The position numbers and the translations under genes are program-made. The notes beneath the pieces are model-generated. The model made no database searches. It worked only from the letters and a program-made list of their open reading frames with translations, and was not told the origin of the DNA. From a virus, in the IMG/VR virus record IMGVR_UViG_3300040816_000717, positions 1 through 20,721 of that record: DNA of 20,721 bases, one strand, 5' to 3'. Position 1 is the stretch's first letter; the number at the start of each line of letters is the position of its first letter. Positions 5,109-12,100 of the stretch are shown in pieces.

Positions 5109-5198
5109 TTAGTAACCCTTCTTCGCTTTCTTCTTGGGGGCCGCTTTCTTCTTCCCCTTCTTCATTCGCTTACCTTTGCATGGCTTGCCGTCGTGCAT
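5109..5198 (-). CDS. 29-aa lysine-rich peptide
   Basis: A tiny frame, MHDGKPCKGKRMKKGKKK followed by AAPKKKAKKGY, preceded by an excellent GGAGGAAG ribosome-binding site 5 nt before the ATG. Eighteen or more of the 29 residues are Lys, Arg, Gly or Ala, and there is one Cys. It is the last of four small basic genes at the end of the late operon and starts 1 nt before the stop of the previous one. The strong ribosome-binding site and the shared Lys-Cys style with its neighbours argue that it is real. A nucleic-acid-binding or packaging role is a guess from charge alone. Confidence 0.6.
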   Translation of the reverse strand: MHDGKPCKGKRMKKGKKKAAPKKKAKKGY

Positions 5199-5199
5199 C

Positions 5200-5298
5200 T
5201 CACTTCCTCCGTCTGGGTTTGGCTTTCATCTTTCCAAGGCACTTGCCTGCCTTCTTGCACTTCATCTTGGTCTTACAACCTGCGCATGGCTTGAACAT
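5200..5298 (-). CDS. 32-aa Cys/Lys-rich peptide
   Basis: MFKPCAGCKTKMKCKKAGKC followed by LGKMKAKPRRRK. The ATG overlaps the stop of the upstream gene (TAATG), and GAGGAG lies 7 nt before it. Four Cys in CX2C-X5-CX5C order within 16 residues could bind one metal ion, with a very basic tail. The frame extends far upstream, but the shared overlap and ribosome-binding site point to this short form. It belongs to the cluster of small basic late genes. No known family was recognised. Confidence 0.6.
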   Translation of the reverse strand: MFKPCAGCKTKMKCKKAGKCLGKMKAKPRRRK

Positions 5299-5558
5299 TA
5301 CTTGCTCCTCTTCGCAGTTTTTCTGCGCTTCCCCGACGCGGTAACGTCGTGCTTTACCTTGGCTGGCCCAGTCTTCTTCGACTTGGATCTCGCCTTCTCC
5401 GCCGCAGTCATCTTGTCTGCAACTTTCTTTGGTCGGCAGGATGGGTACGGTCGCTTCTTTTTGTCCTTTCCAGAGCGACCACACTTCTTGCCTGTCTTGA
5501 GGTCAACCCAGTCTTCCTTGAACCACTTAGTCAGACCGCCCTTCGGTTTACTAGGCAT
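5298..5558 (-). CDS. small basic GLTKWFKEDW-type viral protein, 86 aa
   Basis: The N-terminus, GGLTKWFKEDWVDLKTGKKC with GRSGKDKK and YPSCRPKKVADKM after it, matches a conserved small protein that recurs in marine phages and large eukaryotic viruses, function unknown. It has two conserved Cys (residues 26 and 41) and a highly basic C-terminal half (MTAAEKARSKSKKTGPAKVK and onward). It overlaps the upstream gene by 8 nt and the downstream one by TAATG. Abundance of Lys/Arg suggests DNA contact or packaging; this is inference. The pattern is recalled from annotated viral genomes, so the family should be confirmed by profile search. Confidence 0.75.
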   Translation of the reverse strand: MPSKPKGGLTKWFKEDWVDLKTGKKCGRSGKDKKKRPYPSCRPKKVADKMTAAEKARSKSKKTGPAKVKHDVTASGKRRKTAKRSK

Positions 5559-5715
5559 AGGTTCCGCCCCTTTTCTTGTACTCCTTGGTCAGCCATCCAG
5601 AGGCGTAGGCTGAAGGCCAGACCTTGAACTTGCGCTTGGCTTCAGCTTTGACTCGGGAATACAGAGCCTTGTTCTTTGGGGTAGCTCCGCTTTTCTTTTT
5701 TGCTTTCTTGGTCAT
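5551..5715 (-). CDS. 54-aa basic protein with WPSAYASGWLTKEYKKRGG motif
   Basis: A short frame beginning MTKKAKKKSGATPKNKALYS and continuing RVKAEAKRKFKVWPSAYASG, then WLTKEYKKRGGTYA. The segment from ALYSRVK to KKRGG is a conserved module seen in phage and giant-virus proteins of unknown function (possibly the DUF5872 type). Start and stop are both embedded in the operon: the ATG overlaps the upstream stop (TGATG) and the stop lies 8 nt inside the next gene. The clear conserved motif makes it a confident gene despite its length. It is predicted to be helical and strongly basic, and it neighbours another protein of the same virus-only distribution. Confidence 0.75.
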   Translation of the reverse strand: MTKKAKKKSGATPKNKALYSRVKAEAKRKFKVWPSAYASGWLTKEYKKRGGTYA

Positions 5716-6185
5716 CAGCGCGCTCCTCCAATAATTGAAATCATTCCCCAGATAATCCCGCCGCAGAAAATGAGGGCGCTGGTTAGAAACGATATATCGA
5801 GCATCCTTTGTCGCTTTTTTCTCTGGCGGTAAATGATTCGTTCGCGCTTTGCTCTGATGTCCCTGCGCATCTGCATCATTTCTTTGTAAGTCTCAGTTCC
5901 GTAGGCCCAAGTAATTAGCTCTCGGATCTGCTTTTCCTGCTCCTCAACTTTTTTCTTGGCGATAACCGAGTTGAGCGCTTGCTCTTCTACGCTAGCCCCA
6001 TCAAAGACTTTCTTGAACAGCGGAGGGTTTTCAGCCTCCTTTTCAGCCTGCTTGATATCGCTAACAATCGTGAACCAATGGCCAAGCTTCTGGGCAACCT
6101 GCTCGATCTCCGCCCCGCGAGAAACCATGCTCTCCACGACCTTGAAGGCACCGGATGCCATAGCGACCATGCTGAGCGGATCCAT
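5715..6185 (-). CDS. membrane-anchored coiled-coil phage protein, 156 aa
   Basis: MDPLSMVAMASGAFKVVESM begins a helical N-terminus. Residues 65-127 are charged and coiled-coil-like (VEEQALNSVIAKKKVEEQEK, then MMQMRRDIRAKRERIIYRQR). A single membrane helix follows at about 131-152 (ISFLTSALIFCGGIIWGMIS). Two blocks are typical of a conserved protein in marine phage late regions: the N-terminus and KQAEKEAENPPLFKKVF. It starts 2 nt after the giant gene's stop. The Arg/Lys cluster ahead of the helix suggests a cytoplasmic N-terminus with the C-terminus at the membrane's far side. It could assist the virion ejection proteins or act in lysis; it does not match a known holin class. Confidence 0.75.
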   Translation of the reverse strand: MDPLSMVAMASGAFKVVESMVSRGAEIEQVAQKLGHWFTIVSDIKQAEKEAENPPLFKKVFDGASVEEQALNSVIAKKKVEEQEKQIRELITWAYGTETYKEMMQMRRDIRAKRERIIYRQRKKRQRMLDISFLTSALIFCGGIIWGMISIIGGAR

Positions 6186-6187
6186 GG

Positions 6188-9100
6188 TTACTTCGTCGCT
6201 TCGCGATAGCGCTTGTTGAACTGATCAAACAGTTTTTGCATCTCTGCTTCGACGCGCTGCACCTGATCGTAAGCCCTTACCGGATCTTTCTGCGCTTTCT
6301 CGATCTGCTTCTTTCGCTGTCTAAGCTTGCGTAATTTCTTTTGCGTTTCCTTGTAGAGCGGCTCTAGCTTGGCGACCGATCCAAACTTACGCATAAACTC
6401 AATGCGATCTGCCCCCGCTGTCTCTCCCGCCTCTTTAAATATCTGCGTGGCAGAGTCTATGTATCCGTAGTAGTCCAGCTTGTCTGAATAGTCAGATGGC
6501 TCTCCGTGGAAGTACCGAGCGATAGGCACGTTGGACAAAGTAATCTCTTCGTTTTCTGGGCTGACCGCCTTCGCGTAGAGATCAACCGATCTATTGACGA
6601 ATCGACCAAGGCCTCCAAAGAGATACTCCTGCACGTACTGCATTCCATCTGGCGACAGGTCTGCCCATCCAGATCGGTACTCAGATCCCCCAGTAAAATC
6701 GTTTAGCCACTCCGCAACAAACTTGTAGTGCTCGCCAGTAGACCTTTTGGATCTGTTCGAGTCTGGTGTTGGCGGCTTAATCAGCGGGTTGTCTTCTATA
6801 TAGATTGGAGCGCCAAAGAAATTCCTGTTTGTTGCGAAAGCAACCACAGGCTCAGTGATGGTCGGGGCCAGAGAGCCAGCGGCAAGCGCAGCGACCTCAC
6901 CAAAATCATCTGCTCTTGCTGCTGTTCCAACAAACGCAAGAGGCGGCGGGAGCATATGGTGAGCGAATGCCGCAGTAATCTCGGCGGCAACATCAGCTTC
7001 GTCTTTAGTCTCATTTAGGTACTCAGCACCTACTCGTCCTAGCGTATGGAAGAACCCATACCCGTAAGGCATCGGTATCTGGGCGAACGACTTGCCGTCA
7101 CCGAGCACTATGTTCCATGACATCAGGTGGTCGTAGTCAGACAGGTCGTTGTAGAGAGACTCGCCGTCCTCATCCTCGTCAGCGGCGTTGAGGTTGTACT
7201 CCGTGACCATGTACGCAATGAGCGCAATGCTCGCCGCACCAATCTGAGCCTTTGTGAGGCTGCCGTCAGCCGTCCTGCCTGACATGGCTTGAGCGATGTT
7301 GGCCGTGCCCTGCACCGCTGCATTAAAGAACAGGTAGAGCAGGTTCAAGCCGTCAGAGATTTCACCTTTGCGGTTAAAGTTGACCGTGAGGTTCTTCGCA
7401 AGATTTGCGGCCTTCTGCACCGACACCCCAGCCTCTCTGGCAGAGACGTAAGTCGCGAAACGGATAGCGTTCTCTGATGACGTATTGAGGTCTTCTATAA
7501 ACCTTAGACCGCGTTTCCCTTTTGCAGTGAGAGGCCCGTCCGTAACCATTGCGAACAGCGCATCCCTTTGCTCCTCGATGTCTTTTGTCAGGGTTAGTCC
7601 GGTTGGGGCACCGGCCTTCGTATACTCGTCGTAGTAGGCGTCATACTCGTTGTCTGCCTTACCGCCTCTGATGTTCTTCCAGTATGCCGAAGTTGCAGGT
7701 GCGTACCGACGCAAGATTTCTCCTGTCAGGTTTTCCCCTTCAGTCAATCCCCCCGCTTTGCTCTCTTCTGCGAGGCTGTACATCAGCCCAGTCTGTAGGT
7801 CGCGGAACGGGTTGATCACGAACCAGCTTGGGTTCCAGTTAATAAGCATATTCCTGCGGAAGTTCTGGAACGTGCGCATCTTGTCTGTCAGAGACTTCAT
7901 CAAGCCGTTTGCCGATGACATATCGTCTGCGTCAAGCTGCTGCATAACCCTGTTTAGCGCGTCATTCTTAACTTCGATGAAGACTTCGTAGCCGTCCTCT
8001 TTGACTGTCAGAAATCTCGGATCGCCGCTTTTCCGCTTTGCGATCCGCATATCAGGAGCCTTCATGCGCTGCTGAATTACGTTGCCCCTAGCGTCAGTTG
8101 CTCTGTCGTTCATCGGGTACGGGTCTTCAGGGCGATAGACGGTTAGCTGGTCGCTTCCAGAGCCTGACATCTCATCTGCTAGAGCCAAGAACTGACGAGC
8201 AGGCTCCGCTCTTCTAGCCCTGACTATCTTTTGCTCTGAGTCTGAGATTGCAAACAAGACAGGGTTTTCGGCCTGAGACTGCCTGCCCAGTGCTTTGAAT
8301 GCCTCTTTGCCCGAAATGTTAAATCCTTTCGGAAGATTCCCTCTCGGGGGAACATACGTCTCTCCTTCCTTGGATGTCGCAAACCCTTTGAGGGGAACGT
8401 AGAACTGGTATCGATCCTGCCACGCATCAATCGTGTCCTCGTCAACCAGCCCGAAGTCCTTCATGCGCTTGCGATTTGCCGCCAGCATGTCGTAGACAAT
8501 CTGCGCTGCTTTATTCATGGCCGCGCCTTCCATTTCGTTTATGACGCGCTTGGCATCTTCCGTAGACATACCGGAGCCGCCTTCTGGCATCTCTGGGTTG
8601 ATCTCAGCTATGTACTTGTTGCGCTCTTCAGCGTGTCTCGCAATGAGATAGAGGCCAAGGTCATCTACATCTATATCGTTTTCTCTCATGACTTCCGCAA
8701 GCGGCGCGACGTAATCTTTCTCAAGATCATCCATGTCCCGTTTTTGCTTGCCAGAGTGGAGGGTTTCGCCAACGTATCCGCTGAGTTCGTCAGGCAGTTC
8801 TTTTAGCCCAAGGAACTTAGCTGACGCCTCTTCAAATTTCTTGAGCGGAAGGTACTTGTCTTGGATTGTTCGCAGCCACAACTCCCCACGGGTCTCATCG
8901 TGGAGCGTGAACTCGTTATTGGCAGGCTGGCCGTTAAGCAGTTCGCCTTTGTTCGAGGCATCCTCATGCGAGTTTTTCTGGTCGGTGATGCGACGGAACA
9001 TAGGCATTCCGTCTGCCTTGACCTGCTCGCGCAGTTCGTCGCTTATCTTGAATGCCCAAAAACCATTAAGCCTTCTTTCCCCGTCCTTAACTAACTTATT

Positions 9101-12100
9101 ATCGGCGGTGAGTTCTTGTGCCGGAGATCCGGTTATTTTTTCAAACTGTTTTTTTGTTTTGCCGTTGTAGATGGCTTCGTAATCAAACCTGTCGCTCCAT
9201 CGGCTTTGTACACGATCAGCCTTTGAAAGCATGACTATGTCTGCGCCTTCCATAACAGCGTCTCGAATTACTCCTTTGACGCCAAGGTCAAGATACTTGT
9301 CGTTGCGGAATGGAGAGTTTGGAGGGGCAGATCTAAGCTGTCTTGTTTTGCTTTCTGCCGACATGAGACTACGATTAGACTCGCCCCATGTTTCAAGCGC
9401 CTTCCCAGCGTCTTTTATTCTTTGCGCTATCAGCTTCGATTCTTCTGTCTCTCTAAAGCTGGTTGGATCTTGTCCGTACAGCTTGAAGAAATTTTGGTTG
9501 TAGTCCGCAATCGGCGTGTCGCCCACCTCATCTAAAGTATCTAAGGCGACGTCCATAAGTGATTCGTCTTGAAAGTCAAAATTGAAATACCCAGACTGCA
9601 TTCTAATTGTGTCGTTTCTGAGCGCTAACCAGCCTTTTTGGACTTCATGGTTTTTAGACCTGCCCTCCATTCGAGCGGATTCCATGGCGGTCAGGAAAGT
9701 GAAAAGCCCACTCTCAGTGAGCATTGGACGGATTTTTTGGTCGAACTTGTAAACATTATCTACAAGCTTCTCAAGATCTCCCTGCCGTATTGCCTCAATG
9801 CCTGAAGTTTCCTGAACTGCCGCCAGCGCATCCATCGCTGACTTGGCATTCCTTGTGTTAGCTATGGACGAAAGTTCTTGCTCAGCAACACTTTGCTGAA
9901 CGGCTTCTTCAGAGAATGGAGCGCCAGCATTACGAATTTGGCTCTGCCAGTCAGACTGCATCTCCTCAATAGCAAAAGCCTTGCCAAGATCAGTGTTTCG
10001 CTCGGTCATTAGAACCGCAAACAGCATATTGTCTACGTCAAAATGTCCGCCGGTAAATTTTTTATCTGGCGCTAGACGGTTATCGTCAAGAGTGATTACC
10101 TTTTCCCTGTATTCAACAACATCTTTGGGATCTATTTTGAGGTGCCTAAACCATCGGGTTTCGCCCGAATCCCGCATCAAGCCCTCTTCCATCGCATACT
10201 GCTGAAATTGAACGCTTGCCTCTTCTAGGCTATAAACTTCGGAATCGCCTATATTCCTTCCGCGAGCGGTTAATCTAAGCCCTAAACTTTCGTTTCCAGA
10301 CACATGGCCAATTAAGCTTTCGCCAAGATAAACGTCATACTCGTAGTAGGGGTCATCTAGGTAGTTTTCTCTGGAGACATCCCAGTTAATTTCATCAATA
10401 TCTTCCTCAAACTCTGCCTCTAATGACTGATATAGATCCACATCTTTGTCTGAATACGCTTGAGCAATTCCAGTGGGACTAAAGTCTTCGGGAACCTGTC
10501 CTATATCTGCGCGTATAAGATCGCTGATCGCTGAAGGCCTCATCGCGAGAAGGCGGGATAGTATTGATTCCGGACCATACTCTTCCCACTGATTGTTTCT
10601 CATTGAGTAGTTGTAGTCGTCCCAGTAATGCTCGTAATAAATCGAATCGTCCAACACTGTTTCATTGGCAATCTCAACTTCACTTCCTTCGTAGTCTTCA
10701 CCAAACCCAACCTCCACCGTTTCATCTAGGTCTGGAGCGTACTCTCTGAGATAGTCGATAACTTCATCGCGAGTGAAACGATCCGCTGGCTTGCCAGACA
10801 TATTGGCAACCCACTCAACAGGCATGAGAGTTTTATTAAGAAGCTCTCTAATGGACTCCCTGTGTCTAGTAAATTCTATGGATATGGTTTCACTATTCGG
10901 GTCTATATCTGTAGGGACTTTGCGCAACAGCATCCGCGCAAGATTTTTCCTGTCCCTTCGAGACATACCTTCTGCAAATGATTCGTTAGGATCTCGGTTT
11001 GCTAATGATTCATTTCGCTCTGCTTGCTCAAGGTACGAACGAATTCTTTCTGAAACGCCATTTGCCCTAGCCGCCATAGCCTCCGCTGGAGACATCCCAT
11101 CTTTCACAACTTCCTCTGCGACAGATTGCTCAAGGCGAAGGGCGTAAAACTGCGAAGCTTCTTCACGAACATCGCTAGAAAATGTGTCGGTTAGAAACTT
11201 TTCAACCTTGGTGTAGTTCGCTTCTTCTTTCTTCAATCCTCTCGCTTTTAAGAACGAAAAAATTTGATCGCCTCTAACCATCGCTTCTGGGTTTTTCTTT
11301 GATGGCTTGAAGATCTTGTCGCCTTCATCCAGCAGAGTCTGCTCGGCGTTGCTGTACAGGCCCAACCGATCTCTCATCGCTCTATCACGGACGCGACTGA
11401 ACATTGGCTGGCCATCCTGACGAGCCTGATTAGTCTCGAAGTAATCTTCTCTGGCGTTTTTGGCTATGAACGCAATGTCACTGGCCCGCATCTTGGACAA
11501 TCTTGCAAAGCCGTTGCTTCGCAACCAATCACGGATAGCGCCGATCACTTCTCGGATGCGAGACTTGAGTGTTTTGCCGCCCTCTTCCCCCGTGTACGCC
11601 AGCATCTCGCTGACCATGACGTAGTTTCTGGTTTCTTTGCTGTAGCGAGGCTGGCTGTAAGCCTCCTCGTAAGTCTTCAGTCGCTCTCGAATGCCAAGCT
11701 CATCAACGATCCGGTTAAATCCTTTCTGTCCGCCCATGGCGTCAAACATCGCATTCAGCGCTTTTGAAACGCCCACATCGGCAAACATCTTGTCTATGCC
11801 GCCGTGAGTGCCTTCGTGCAGTAGCGCCCTCTCCAGACGGGAACCGCTTTTCATCCGGCCTTTAACGATGTAGATTTGTCCGTTATGGCTTACCGCATCA
11901 ACATCAGATCCATCAGATCCCTGCTGCCTAGCGGCCTCTTGAAGCTCCGCCGGAAGCTGGTCAAACGTATCGACGACGTTGATGAGGTTACGGGCTTCTT
12001 GGTTCCCACCGACGACCCTGTCAATAACCGCATTGAGTTCTTCGTCAGTAACGACAGGCCTGCGAGTCGCACCTCTAGGCTCTGAGTCTCGGCGCATCAT

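Noticed and set aside
1-5110. Host chromosome flanking a prophage end
   Set aside because: Both sides of the tRNA-Met and ssrA fragments carry phage genes and no bacterial housekeeping gene is present.
5200-5484. 94-codon minus-strand frame as one gene
   Set aside because: Its first 62 codons run out of frame over the 86-aa gene; the TAATG-linked internal ATG with a ribosome-binding site gives the 32-aa product.
5067-5627. Several + strand frames across the small basic genes
   Set aside because: They are antisense to the overlapping minus-strand genes; Lys codons (AAG/AAA) read backwards give Leu/Phe-rich frames.
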